NCBI GenBank assembly: GCA_963210315.1
Contig: OY723280.1
Location: 1,488,001 to 1,552,000, forward strand
Origin: Rhynchopus euleeides
Taxonomy: Eukaryota; Euglenozoa; Diplonemea; Diplonemida; Diplonemidae
Direction of reading: 5' to 3'
Length of the DNA stretch: 64,000 nucleotides
Under the pieces are notes generated by a model that did not search any database, was not told the origin of the DNA, and saw only the letters and a program-made list of their open reading frames with translations. The position numbers and the translations under genes were made by a program. The number at the start of each line of letters is the position of its first letter. Position 1 is the first letter of the stretch. Of this stretch, positions 42,929 through 53,684 are shown piece by piece.

Positions 42929-44230
42929 TGGAGCTCGGATGAGGTGGCGCACAACATGGCGGTCAAAGAATGGTCGAAAGCCATTGGGGTGCAGTGCCTT
43001 CTGATTGTGACGTCACTTCGCCCGTCACGATGATCCCTGTCGATACTGAAAGAGAACGTACTCGGGTTGCCCTGCTGCACTTACCTGTGGTTCAGTGTCT
43101 TGCTTGCTTGATTCATATCGAGGAAGGAATAGACCCAGACCGCAGAGCAGGGTTCCGAAGGAACTGCATACAATGTGGTGTGTGATGGTGTGTGTTGCCG
43201 AGGACTGTGTTACATGCTCTTTGCATCCATGCCCTGTCTTGAGCAACACCACTGATATCACTGATGCTGACCCCTTTCCTTTCTTTTTCCACAATACTCC
43301 CCCTCGTGGAACATTTTGTTTTCCGAACTCCCTCCGCGGGGACCTAGGTCCGCGTGTTTTATTGTCCAGCTATCTTCCTTCTCGCAGCGTAAGGGCCGGT
43401 GGGCGCGTACCTGCTTCCTCCCTACTTGCTTGCTTGTTACTTTCTGTACCTCTTCACGCGAGCCTTGCTATGCTCTTGACGCTCGCTTTGCTTTGCCATC
43501 TCGTGGGCAGTCTTCCGGTCAATGCAGCACCTCGATCTCCAGGGTGCTGCCGCACTCTCGTGCCTACAAATATACATATCCCTCCTCATGCAGTTCCGCA
43601 CAAAGGGGTCTTTCGCTACTCCGCCGTTCTCGGAAGAGTTTGTTATTTTTCTCATTTTAATGGAAGACTTGCATCAAAACTCACCGTTACGCTCGTGTAG
43701 CCAAGTCATTCATCGTGTGAGTGACATCCCACCCGCCGTGACCCGGACGCAGGAAGGCAGAGTGGTGCCGCTCGACACGGAGCGCCCCCGCTTGCAATGG
43801 CCAGTTGTCGATTTCGGGTTACCCGAGGGGCCTCCAGACTGTGTCCGGTGGCGCGGGATGCGTTGCTCTGACACCGTCGCTTCATTCGTCAAAGCCAAGT
43901 GAGGTTCTTAGCAAACACCTTATTGGTGCCCCTGAAAAATGCCTTACGTAATGACCATGCAGTGAAGGGCGTCGAAGAAGAAACTCCGCCAAAACAAGGA
44001 ACCTCAGAACTACTTAACACTGCGTAAAGCTCCGTAAGAACCGCGTACATCGGCATCAGGGGCACCACTTCTTTCTTGCCCACAAGGCACTCACCACGTT
44101 GCCACAGGGAATAACAACCACCGATCCCCGCCCGTCCCCCGACCCACACACCCACCCATTTTCCTTTGTCCCCACCCCCCCCCCCCACGCCTCTCCATCA
44201 CTGCCTAATTGCCCACACAGTACAACAACA

Positions 44231-44327
44231 CAACACAGGCCGGAAAAAACACTGGATTTCAGACACAACCTGCATAACGAGTGAAGGGTGATCATTCTTG
44301 TGCTCCCTTCAAATTCGATTTCACTAC
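44231..44327 (+). repeat. Recurrent upstream block (copy at 63346-63443)
   Basis: CAACACAGGCCGG through CTGCATAACGAGTGAAGGG to GATTTCACTAC followed by poly-C. The copy before the Rab gene differs by one substitution and one inserted base over about 97 bp. A weaker relative precedes the large gene (4618-4680). No gene follows this copy closely. Confidence 0.85.
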
Positions 44328-44578
44328 CCCCCCCCCCCCCCCCACGCCTCTCCCTCCCTCCTCCCGGGCAGGGCAATTTCCGAACTATCGACCCATCGAC
44401 TCACCAAAAACCGGTTTCCCCCCCTACTTTTTCCATCGACCCATCGACCCACCGAATTTCTGCAGTCGCCCCTCCCCCACTGGAGAGGGCAGGGCTCTTC
44501 CGATCGATCGACCCAACGACACACCGCATCGACTTTGGTCAGGGGCTTGACATGACATGGATCATGCCAACCTGCGAA

Positions 44579-44815
44579 CAGACGTTCACTACCGTGGCCT
44601 CAGGCGGCTGGGGGGCTCCGCTCCCCAGACCCCCCTGCGGCGTGTCCTTGCGGGACAATACGCCGCCACATCGGGTAGGGTCCGGCCACTCAGGATGCAA
44701 CCCAATTCACACCGAATCTGCGCCCGCCAGGAATAAATGTTCACTACCGTGGCCTCCGGCGGCTGGGGGGCACCGCCCCCCAGACCCCCCTGTGGCCTGT
44801 GCCTGCCCAGCAGGG
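44579..44815 (+). repeat. CCTCCGGCGGCTGGGG repeat pair, copy 3
   Basis: Two units about 157 bp apart have the same hairpin and the spacer words seen at 14401 and 24306. A further short hairpin (GTGCCTG...CAGGCAC) follows at about 44799-44823. Confidence 0.8.
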
Positions 44816-44873
44816 ACAGGCACCTCCCGTTTGAAAGGTAGCCTACTGGCTCCTGCGTGTCATGCTATCTTTT

Positions 44874-44902
44874 GAACATGACGCACACTGTGCGTCATGT
44901 TC
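44874..44902. repeat. 29-bp perfect palindrome with 1-nt loop
   Basis: GAACATGACGCACA, C, TGTGCGTCATGTTC. Confidence 0.9.
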
Positions 44903-45112
44903 ATGAGTTCATCACGCAGCTGTTTCAGGGGGTGTCCCAGGAGGTGCACGCCCCTGTCGATGCCGCGTCATCGTCCGCTGGAAATTTGGAATACCCCTGA
45001 CGACATGCATGTATTACAGACCCCCCCTCATTCAGTAAACTTGTTTGAGCACCTTCGGTGCGACTAGGGAGTCAAGGGAGGACTAGAGAAGACGACTTCC
45101 CTGTGCGTATTT

Positions 45113-45232
45113 GTTTTTTTACGCACACGACTTTCGCGCTGAAAGTGTCATTCAGCTCTGCCAAACGTGCTCGACACACCACCCCCTTCATCAGGCAAGT
45201 GGGTTTGTAAGTGTGTGTGGAAGCGTCAACGC
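45113..45232 (-). repeat. Dispersed ~120-bp segment shared with transposon f
   Basis: The reverse complement matches 25797-25918 inside transposon f. A partial echo (CACCACCCTTCATCAGGC) lies at about 45347-45365. Confidence 0.75.
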
Positions 45233-45609
45233 ATCAAACGAAGTATCATACAGTAGAGAAAGAGCGGCAGAGTTGAAGTGACACTTTTCTACCACTTGCA
45301 GCAAACAGTTTTCTTGCATGGTTGGAAGGGGGGCGAACGGAACAAACACCACCCTTCATCAGGCCAACCAGTGGTGTTTTGCTCCCTGCCTTCGCCCCTC
45401 CGTACGTCAGCTTTTGCACTGAACGGTGCCTAATGCAACGGAAAAGCGGTGGCTGAGTTACCCCCATCTCCCACGAGACGCATTTTTGATATTGATGTTT
45501 TGTGTCTTCTGTCCGACCGAAGACACCCCGACACAACACAACACAACACAACACAAACAATACAAAAGGTTCCGCCCCCCCCGCCCCTCCACTCTGCCAT
45601 GCCAGCAGC

Positions 45610-47670
45610 ATGCTGGAGCTAACAGTCTACCCCCGCAGGCCCCACGGGGCGGAACCTGTGCTGTGGCGGGTCCGACCCCACGCACCCCTCGACTCGGGCG
45701 TGCAGCTCCGCCAGCTCTCCCTCCTCCTGGGGCCGCACCGCAGCTCCGCCTCAGCCTCCACCACCACAGCCTCAGCCGGGACACCTGCCCACCGGCACAG
45801 CCACCCCGATGCAACGCCACGACTCTACGCTGGAAGGCGTGGAGGCAACCCTCTGGATCTCCTCATGACTCCCACAGAGCTCGGCCTGGCTGACTCCGGC
45901 ATTGCCTGGGCGGACCGCGGCAGGGGCGGCAGCGGCAGCCGGAGCGCCACACCCCCTCTCTCCTCCCCGCCCTCCCCAGCACACCGCCACCCCCGCGCGC
46001 GGCACCACTCTGGGAGCAGCCTGGCTGGCACGGAGGCAACCCCTGCCACCTCCACCTCCTCCGCCACCGGTGCCCTGTTCCCCTTCTGCAGGAGCTGCGC
46101 TTCCTATGGCAAGGTCAGGCGGTGCTGCTGCTGCGGGAGCCTCCTGTTGTTACAAGGGGGGAAGCCGTCGGAGGGTGGGGGCGGGATCCGGCGGGGCTAT
46201 GCCGGGCCTGCCTCCCCCACGGGGGAGGGGCACCGGGAGAGCGAGCTGAGCGTGGCGCGCAGGCGGGAGGCGAGCCGAATCCGCGGTAGAGCCGCCCCGA
46301 TGTGCACCCGGTGTGAGTCGCGGAGCTGGGGAGGAGGAGGAGGGGCCCCCCCACGGTGCTGCTGCGACTGCGCTGCGCCTCTCCGAGGTGGGGGCGGCCT
46401 GCCAGGGCCGCCCCCCCTCACAGAGGAGCTCCTCTCCGAGCTGGCGGAGACCGGCCCTCTGTGGAGCGCCGCAACCCCGGCTGGCCGCAGCAGCAGCGGT
46501 GGAGGCGGCGGCCTGCCCTCCCCCTCCTCCCCCCCACGCGGGGGGGAGGCAAAGGGGAGCGGGAGGGGTGCGTCCTCCCCGTCAACCGAGTGGGGGAGCA
46601 GGGCGGGGAGCCCGCGGCGCCCCTGCGCTGTGTGCCCCGGTGGGGTGCCGGGCGGGGGCTGGAGCAGCGGGGGCAGCGCGGCAGCCTCGCCGGAGCACTG
46701 CGGGCAGTGCGGGAGTGGGGTGGCGTTCTGCTCGCAGGGGTGCTTCAGGCTGCATCACAGGCACCCGAGGAGGCGGCAGCACCTTGGCTACCAAGTGGCT
46801 TCGCCACGGAGGAGGGTGGAAAGCCCCGATGCCCTACCATCGTCGCTCTGGGTGCGCCTCCGTCCCGGCGACCCCCCTCGCTGCGGGTTTTGCCGTGAGG
46901 GGGGGGCAGTCGTGGCGGAGAGCGGCCGGGTGGGGTTGTGCATGGCGTGTCTGGAGGAGGGTGTGTTTCGGGCGGAGATGGGGAGGCTGCGGCTGGTGCT
47001 GCGGCCGTGTGAGTTCTGCGACGAGGCGGAGAGGAGGCCGGCGCTGATGCACTGCGGGGGGTGCAAGCTCTCGCTCTGCCCGCACTGCTGGGCGGTGGTG
47101 CATGCGGTGGGTGGGGCGGGGTCTGCGCACCTTGCGTCGAACCCCTACACCCGAGATGTCTGCCGGTTGATCCACGCCATCCCGTCCTTCAGGCCGTTCG
47201 TGCGGTATGTGTGTGGCGGGGGGGGGTCGTCGGCGGCACCCGGCCCCGCGTTCCCCCCTCACCAGGAGGAGGTTGAGGAGTTCTTTTCCTTCCTCGCCCT
47301 CGGGGTTCTCGGGTTTGTGCCGAACTGTCTGAAGGAGGACGCGTGGACCAGGGCATGCCCCAGCTTCCCTCAGGTATGGAGCAGAGCGAGAGATGGGGTG
47401 TGGGGGGGTGGGGGTGGGGTGGACGAAAAGAGCTGTTGAGACTCATTATCTTCCCACGCCTCCTGGCTGTTTTGTTGTGGCTGTCGCCACAGTCACCACC
47501 ATTACCCTCGCTGACAGGAATTCTTCGTCGAGGGGCCGCACGGGGTGACCACCCCTGGTCGGAACAGCCCGTCTGCCTTAAGCGGCAGCGGATTCAAACA
47601 GCTCTTAGCAAGGGCAACCGACCTGACACGGGGGCCTGCTCCCAGGGCCCCCACGCGAGACAGGCCGTGA
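45610..47670 (+). CDS. B-box and multi-Cys zinc-finger protein, two exons, 638 aa
   Basis: Exons: 45610-47373 and 47518-47670 (TGA). The 144-nt intron is phase 0 (GTATGG...GACAG). ATG 45610 (MLELTVYPRRPH) is preferred because the frame upstream runs through an AACAC microsatellite. A possible 3' splice site (cccccgcag) just after this ATG leaves room for an upstream exon. The middle has several C-x2-C pairs in Gly/Ser-rich sequence (CRSCASYG, CTRCESRS, CAVCPGG, CGQCGSG). It is followed by CGFCREGG...CMACLEEG and a B-box-like finger with order C-x2-C, C-x2-C, C-x2-C, H, H (CEFCDEAERRPALMHCGGCK and following). Known: B-boxes bind zinc and mediate protein contacts, as in CONSTANS and TRIM proteins. 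No RING or CCT domain was seen, so the function is unknown. Confidence 0.8.
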
Positions 47671-49469
47671 AGGCCCGCCTGTAGCTCTTCTGCCTCGCCG
47701 TCCCTTCTTCTCATTTACTCTCTCTCTCTCTCTCTCATCAACCGGCAGCGCCCCCCGTCGCTCTTCTGCATCTCGCCGCAAAAAGGGCCTTCCAGCTTTC
47801 CCATTAGCCTGCTAAATATTTCTACCCCGTGAAACACCCCCCCACCCACACCCACGTGTGGATTTCAAACAACACGATGTACGCAGCGAATATTGTGTAT
47901 CATTGACCCCCACCCCCTCACCCCCCCCAGCCCGCATGCTTTATGGAGTGAACAAGGGCTGTCTCTCTGTATCTTGCTTTTTATCTACTTCACCATATTA
48001 CGCACCCATACCCAACACCCACACCCCACACCCCCCGCTGTCCCTGCCCTGCATGGGCTATATCTTGTGTGTATTATGTTTTGCTGTGCGTGTGTGATGG
48101 GCCACGGGCTGGCCAATTTGAAATAATATAGCTGGAGTCGTGCAGGATCATTCGTGAAGAAATACGAAAGGTAAACGAGAAAAAGTTTTTCGTTGATCGC
48201 ACGACGCATACAGAAAATTTTTGCCTGCGGAAGTGTTGGTGTGTGATTGGCAGGCGCATAAGACTGTGTGTGACGGTAAGCACCTGGCACTTCCCCCATC
48301 GCTGCATTTCCGCCTGACAAGTACCTTTTTGGGAGAAAAATACGAACAAAAATGCTACCGAATCTTGGCCCTCTTCCTCCATTTCCCTCTATTCCCTGCT
48401 GTTGCCCCCCTTTCTTATATGTCTAATTATCAGCCTGTGTCCCACCTCCACCGTGCACATCTCCACCGCCCCACCACCACCACCACTTCTCTCTCTCTCC
48501 CACTCCGATATCTTCGGCGAGGTGCCGCGTCTTGCTTGCTGTGTTTTCACAGCAACTCGCCGCTACGTGTTGGGGGTGCGTTTTGTGTATCGACAGTGGA
48601 GCTCTCATCAAGGGTGGAGGGGGAGATGGGGTCTGGTGATGCTGGAATGCTCAAATCCCCAACCACGTATTATACGCGATCCGTGGGGGTGGGGTGGGCG
48701 CAGGTATCTCGATCCGTGGCAGGCATCCCGTCTGCCAGAATATCCGCGTTGTAGCGATCGCATCGAGGCAATCCCGAGGCAAGGTGTGCACGGTGTGCTC
48801 TGCACTGCTGCAAAAGGATTTGACATACGCGCCTGCTGCGTGGCCATGTCCTGCAAAGGGGGGTTTGCGGGTTTTGCACATGTGTTGTGGGAGCATCTCT
48901 CAATAAATGATTTTCGACTGGAGTTTCAGGGCTCTCTGTGATGTGCCAATGATGGTAGCTCAACTGGTGGGCTTCTCACCTGTTTAGGTCAGGTGGGAAC
49001 ACACCGCTGCTTTCGAGGGTTGTTCGCATGTGCATGCGTGGGTGGGTGTCGAGGGGGTGTGGGGTGTTTGATGTTGTCTCAGAGAGCTTTTGCGGGTGTT
49101 CCGCATCGGCAGTTCGAATCAGCCCGTTCGGCGGAGGGGAGGGGGTGCTTGACAGTTGTACCCAGAAAAAGAACGCTGTAGCCGAGTGCCGAGCCCCCGC
49201 CCCGCCATCGATTTGTCTGCTTGGCAATCAGAGCCGCCTGGTCTGTTCCGCCTGCCCTATGTCTACCACACCACCACACCACCGCACAGCTGGTCTCACA
49301 CCGCCCACACCACCCCATATGTAACCGGGTCTCTCTCGCTCCGTCCGACTCGTCTGGGCGAATGTGTGTCTGAGCGAGGGGGGGGGGAAGGCGGGGCGAG
49401 GGGGCTTTATTTGTTTCAGACAAAAATACTTTCTTTTCCCCCGTCGCCCGTTTCCCCTGATTGGCCACG
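47671..49469. other. Intergenic region, 1.8 kb
   Basis: No supported gene. CT microsatellite at 47716-47739, several C-rich tracts and GT-rich DNA. Short frames near 48221-48941 have no recognisable domain. Confidence 0.4.
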
Positions 49470-51932
49470 ATGAATCCATACGCTACCCACACGCTGGAGA
49501 TCCCGTCAAGCCCACTCCGTGTGGGTACGGGTGGCGGCAGCGGGATATCACCCGCCCCGCCTACGCAACCGGCGGAACTGGTGCGGCAGGCAGCCAAGGT
49601 GCAATACCGCAGCTCCGCACCTCCGTGCTGGTGGGACCCAAGCTCGCCGAAGGCGGAAATCGACTGCGTCTACCTCGACCGTGGTGACTACGAGAGGCTG
49701 CACGACCATGTCTTGGTCGAACAGACTGTCTCCGACAGTGGTGAGGACCGCTACATCGTGAAGGAGGTTTTGCGAGCCGGCAACTCGTCGCGCCGTGCCG
49801 CCGCCACAGACTCCACCGCAAAGGAGTCGCGCGAGGAGGAGATGGCCCGCGGGTGCTACAACTGCCTGTCGAAGGACCACCCCCCCAACAAGTGCCTGAA
49901 GAACCCTGTGGAGGGGAGCCCGCTCTACATGCAGGGCGCGGAGTGCAAACACTGCGAGCAGCGCGGGCATGTCAAGAGCATGTGCAAGACGGAGGGGGGC
50001 GCCTGCCACGGCCTGCCCGGGATATTCCCCAAGGGGGTGTCTGCGGTGTGCACGCAGCCCATGGTGGTGACGGTCGCTGCGGATGCGACGAAGGATCAGG
50101 ACAACCTGTTCCCCAGCAGGGCGCAGAAGCAGTGTGTCTCTGCAATGCGCCGCTCCTGCGCAAAGCCCAAGTCTGAGTACGAGCAGCTGCAGGAGAAGCT
50201 CCACTTCGCAGCGCTGCGGCACTCCCACGACGACTTCCTCATCCTCTTCGGCGATAAGTGCGAGCGGTATAAGCGGAAGCACCACACTGCGTCATACGTG
50301 AAGGAGGAGGTGGAGGTGGGGTTCACCACCCCTATCGACAGCTGCTACCGACCTATCGGGGAGTCGCGGCGGAAGATCCAGACGCGTGTGAAGGATCTGA
50401 CGCGCGGGATGCGGTTCCCACCGCAGACGAATAGGGAGTTGTTGGAGAGGCGGCGCAAGGCTGAGAGGACTGCGCAGCAGCAGCAGCAACAACAGCAGCA
50501 ACAACAGCAGCAGATGCAGCAGCAGCAGCAGCAGCAACAGGAGGATGTGCAGAACGCGGCTCCCGTGTCGCGGGAGGGTGTTGGTGGTGGGGCTGAGCGG
50601 CGTGCGATGCAGCGGCAGCGGCATCGCCCGCGGTATCACGGGATGCGGCAGGACGCAGGGGCGAATCGAAAAGGCGGTGACGACGACAGCATGCCTGTTG
50701 CGGCGCAGCTGAGGCGCCTCCTGGATCTTGCGGAGAGGAAGACGGCAGTGGGGGGTGAGACGGGTTGTGCCGAGGCGATCGACGAGCTGCAGCGCCGCCG
50801 CGACAAGGCGAAGGAGAAGCGGCGCGAGGATGTGCGCGAGATGGTGGAGGCGCGGAAGCAGCAGAAGCATGAGGAGCAGGAGGCTGCCGTCACACGCCGC
50901 CCCTTCACGCAGCAGATGTTCCTGCAGCACTTCACCTTCCCCAGGGAGGAGCTGAAGGATTCGAAGCACCGCGTCGACAAGGTCAAGAAGGGGGAGTCCT
51001 ATATACAGCCCCTCGACCACTCCTCCCTGTCCTCGCAGTGCTTCCCCCATCCCTTCCTCAAGGTGGGGCCGCGTGCGGGTGACAAGCTTGTTCCCGAGAA
51101 GGGGCCGCCGCCGCCGCCGCCGCCGCCTGCCTCGCAGGAGGGGGCACCCAGCGGGCTGGGTGCCACTGCAGAGGTGCCGAAGCAGCAGGGTGTGTCGTTT
51201 GGTAGGCGTCCCTCCACAGCGCCTGCTGTGCGGAAGGCCAGTGGTGCCTCGGCCCAGCAGGGTGAGGCAGAGGGGAAGGAGGGTGGGGAGGATGCGTCGC
51301 AGGAGGATGAGGATGACCCGTCGTGTGTTATCGTCAACTGGAGGCTGCGGTGTGTGGAGGATTTCAACACCTCGAAGCCACCCCCCAGGGTGTACCAGGG
51401 TGTGCATGAGAATGGGAATGACATGGTTGTCAGCGGGTATAACTGCAACTACTGGTCGTACCGCTTCCTCAACGAGCAGTTCAAGCATCAGATCCGCCTG
51501 CAGACGGTGCTCGAGAGGCGGAAGACAAACCGCGACACAGTGTATGGGAATGCGGAGTATCTTGCAACGCTGTCCCAGCATGCCTCCAAGCAGGCGGTGC
51601 TGTGGGGTTCGTCGAAGGCGTGCAACCCTCCTGAGTCACGCGCAGACCTGTGGACGCGCACCCTGCGGGACAAGTCGATGCATACCTGCGACATGGAGAA
51701 CAAGACTGCACTGTACGCAAAGGTGCTGTACTGCTGCGACCTTGCTGGCATACCTACCAAGCAGGCGGCGCTTGCAGCGCTGAACCGCCTCCGCCACGAG
51801 CTTGTGGAGGGGGCGGAGCTCAGCAGGTCGCTCTACACCCATGTGGCATCGGCGCTCTCGCAGGAGCAGCTGCAGGAGCCGGAGGCGGCGCGTGTCCTGC
51901 ACCTCCTCAAGTCGGAGATCTGCCCCGAGTGA
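49470..51932 (+). CDS. Double CCHC zinc-knuckle protein with poly-Gln and coiled coils, 820 aa
   Basis: Single exon, ATG at 49470 (MNPYATHTLEIPSS), TGA at 51930-51932. Two zinc knuckles of the pattern C-x2-C-x4-H-x4-C are seen: CYNCLSKDHPPNKC (about residues 129-142) and CKHCEQRGHVKSMC (about 161-174). Knuckles of this type bind single-stranded RNA or DNA. A Gln-rich tract lies near residues 336-357. Arg/Lys/Glu-rich segments (about 440-480) are likely coiled coil, followed by a Pro run and acidic Gly/Ala-rich linker. The C-terminal 200 residues look folded (WSYRFLNEQFKHQIRLQTV and helices after it) but match no family I recognise. Inferred role: RNA-binding factor, probably not retroelement gag, since no RT or protease lies nearby. 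Confidence 0.85.
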   Translation: MNPYATHTLEIPSSPLRVGTGGGSGISPAPPTQPAELVRQAAKVQYRSSAPPCWWDPSSPKAEIDCVYLDRGDYERLHDHVLVEQTVSDSGEDRYIVKEVLRAGNSSRRAAATDSTAKESREEEMARGCYNCLSKDHPPNKCLKNPVEGSPLYMQGAECKHCEQRGHVKSMCKTEGGACHGLPGIFPKGVSAVCTQPMVVTVAADATKDQDNLFPSRAQKQCVSAMRRSCAKPKSEYEQLQEKLHFAALRHSHDDFLILFGDKCERYKRKHHTASYVKEEVEVGFTTPIDSCYRPIGESRRKIQTRVKDLTRGMRFPPQTNRELLERRRKAERTAQQQQQQQQQQQQQMQQQQQQQQEDVQNAAPVSREGVGGGAERRAMQRQRHRPRYHGMRQDAGANRKGGDDDSMPVAAQLRRLLDLAERKTAVGGETGCAEAIDELQRRRDKAKEKRREDVREMVEARKQQKHEEQEAAVTRRPFTQQMFLQHFTFPREELKDSKHRVDKVKKGESYIQPLDHSSLSSQCFPHPFLKVGPRAGDKLVPEKGPPPPPPPPASQEGAPSGLGATAEVPKQQGVSFGRRPSTAPAVRKASGASAQQGEAEGKEGGEDASQEDEDDPSCVIVNWRLRCVEDFNTSKPPPRVYQGVHENGNDMVVSGYNCNYWSYRFLNEQFKHQIRLQTVLERRKTNRDTVYGNAEYLATLSQHASKQAVLWGSSKACNPPESRADLWTRTLRDKSMHTCDMENKTALYAKVLYCCDLAGIPTKQAALAALNRLRHELVEGAELSRSLYTHVASALSQEQLQEPEAARVLHLLKSEICPE

Positions 51933-52934
51933 GGCTGCGGTGCCCTAGCCCAGCCGACCCCAGAAGATAGGGCCTCCCTACAGCTGGTGTGTGCATAGTG
52001 AGGCATCGTCAGAGCTTGGTTGGTGTGACGTGTGTGTTGGCAACATCAGTCGGGATATCCGGTTTGCTCAGTGAGCTCTACGCTGCTCTGTAAAAGAATT
52101 GGCCACGCCTGTTGTGTGATTCTGTGTGGTGTGGCATTCTCTGGCTCCGGCTTTTCGTGAAGTCGGATGCAAACAAACAAAACGAACCTTTGTCCCGTTT
52201 CTCGCATCCCAGGCTGTTGCGGTCGTCAGTACCAAGCAGATCACGGGACACCACACCCCCCCCTCTCCCACCTACCACCGATTGTTTCTACATATCGCCT
52301 CCTCCTGGGGAGCTGCTGCCCACCTGGCGTGGTGGAGAGTGCAGTGTCGGGCTGTACCTCACACCCATCGCACACAGCTTGCCAGCCTGTGCGGAGGGTG
52401 TGGGGGCGTGTGATTCGTTTGCAAGAAAGGGTCCTGGTGAGGGGGGGTGTCAGAACACCCTGCCACGAGTGAGCCTTTTTCTTTGAGTGCCAAGGCGCAG
52501 CATGACCCCCTGCCCCCCCCCCCCCCTGGGAAGTGCGCTCAACGAAAATCATCCCGGAGCTGCATTTTTACAGTTGCTGGGCAGGGTGTTTCTCTTCTTA
52601 TCGCGAAAGGAGTACGATTCTCCCCCCCCCCCCTCTAGGATAGACGTCGAGAGAAGAACCAACCACCCAACTCCACTTCCCACCTCCGCCTCCCCCTTCC
52701 CTCTACTTTACTGGACTCCGCCATGCCTTGCTGTGATCAGACCCACCGCGATTTACCAGATCTGCCCTCTCCCACCCATCCGACGACCACCACCACCACC
52801 ACCTCCACCACCCACAGTAGCACGCACACCCTGGGGGAGGACTGGGCGGTGCGCCCCACCCCACCCCCGTCCACACCTCACCCCAACCACCCGACGTTCC
52901 GAGGAGGGGTGTTGTGCTGTGCTGTGTTTGTGTT
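51933..52934. other. Intergenic region, 1 kb
   Basis: No supported gene; C-rich tracts at 52505-52529 and 52621-52633 and a CCACCA microsatellite at 52786-52812. Confidence 0.4.
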
Positions 52935-53514
52935 CACGGTGGGATCTTGTAAATTTTACATGTATAACTACAAGTATATACATGTATTATACATGTATAA
53001 TACTTGCATGTCAACTATTATCCATGTATAATACATGTATATGCCTGAAATATACATGTAAAATACATGTATATCAAGTAAAAATACAAGTATAATACTT
53101 GCATGTCAACTATCATACTTGTATTTTTACTTGATATACATGTATTTTACATGTATATTTCAGGCATTTACATGTATTTTACATGTATAATACTTGTCAT
53201 GCAAGTATTTTACTTGTCATGCAAGTATTTTACATGTATAATACTTGCATGACAAGTATTATACATGTAAAATACATGTAAATGCCTGAAATATACATGT
53301 AAACTACATGTATATCAAGTAAAAATACAAGTATAATAGTTGACATGCAAGTATTATACTTGTATTTTTACTTGATATACATGTAGTTTACATGTATATT
53401 TCAGGCATATACATGTATTATACATGTATAATAGTTGACATGCAAGTATTATACATGTATAATACATGTATATACTTGTAGTTATACATGTAAAATTTAC
53501 AAGATCCCACCGTG
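52935..53514. repeat. 580-bp hierarchical palindrome
   Basis: Two 273-bp arms (52935-53207 and 53242-53514) are reverse complements with about four mismatches, around a 34-nt centre. Each arm contains a smaller palindrome bounded by ATGCCTGAAATATAC and its complement (53041-53167 and 53282-53408), and these are built from 10-bp units such as ATACATGTAT and ATACAAGTAT. AT-rich, in sharp contrast to its GC-rich neighbours. The outer edge is CACGGTGGGATCTTG. Confidence 0.97.
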
Positions 53515-53684
53515 TTAAGGAGGTTACCCCCCCCCCCCCTCAACACAAGGCTGTGTGCCGGGGCGGCACGAGGCAGCGGCGGCGCCGTCGCACAGGCGAG
53601 GCGAAAAGGGGGGGGGCCGAAGAGAGGGGGGGGGGGTCCGTACACCACACCATATTCACCTCCCTTCTCCGACCCCCCTTCGAC

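Larger units (their letters stand above)
42929..45609. other. Intergenic region, 2.7 kb, no supported gene
   Basis: Several frames of 100-200 codons have no recognisable domain, and their composition is unlike the nearby genes. Contents: the recurrent 97-bp block (44231-44327), ATCGACCCATCGAC-type short repeats (44388-44535), the third CCTCCGGCGG pair (44579-44815), a 29-bp palindrome (44874-44902), the dispersed segment 45113-45232, and an AACAC microsatellite (45533-45562) before the B-box gene. Confidence 0.5.

Noticed and set aside
38512..43080. 1522-codon antisense frame, the longest after the large gene
   Set aside because: It is a mirror of the stop-free repeat array. It lacks a signal peptide or recognisable domain, whereas the sense frame has both a signal peptide and a LamG domain.
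43095..43700. 201-codon frame after the mucin gene
   Set aside because: No domain, low-complexity translation, overlapping alternatives in other frames, no splice evidence.
48951..49020. tRNA-like start (GGTAGCTCAACTGG) and a GTTCGAATC box at 49110
   Set aside because: The boxes are about 150 bp apart and no cloverleaf with matching acceptor or anticodon arms can be drawn.
49470..51932. Zinc-knuckle gene as a retrotransposon gag
   Set aside because: No RT, protease, integrase or terminal repeats nearby, and the long C-terminal folded region is not gag-like.
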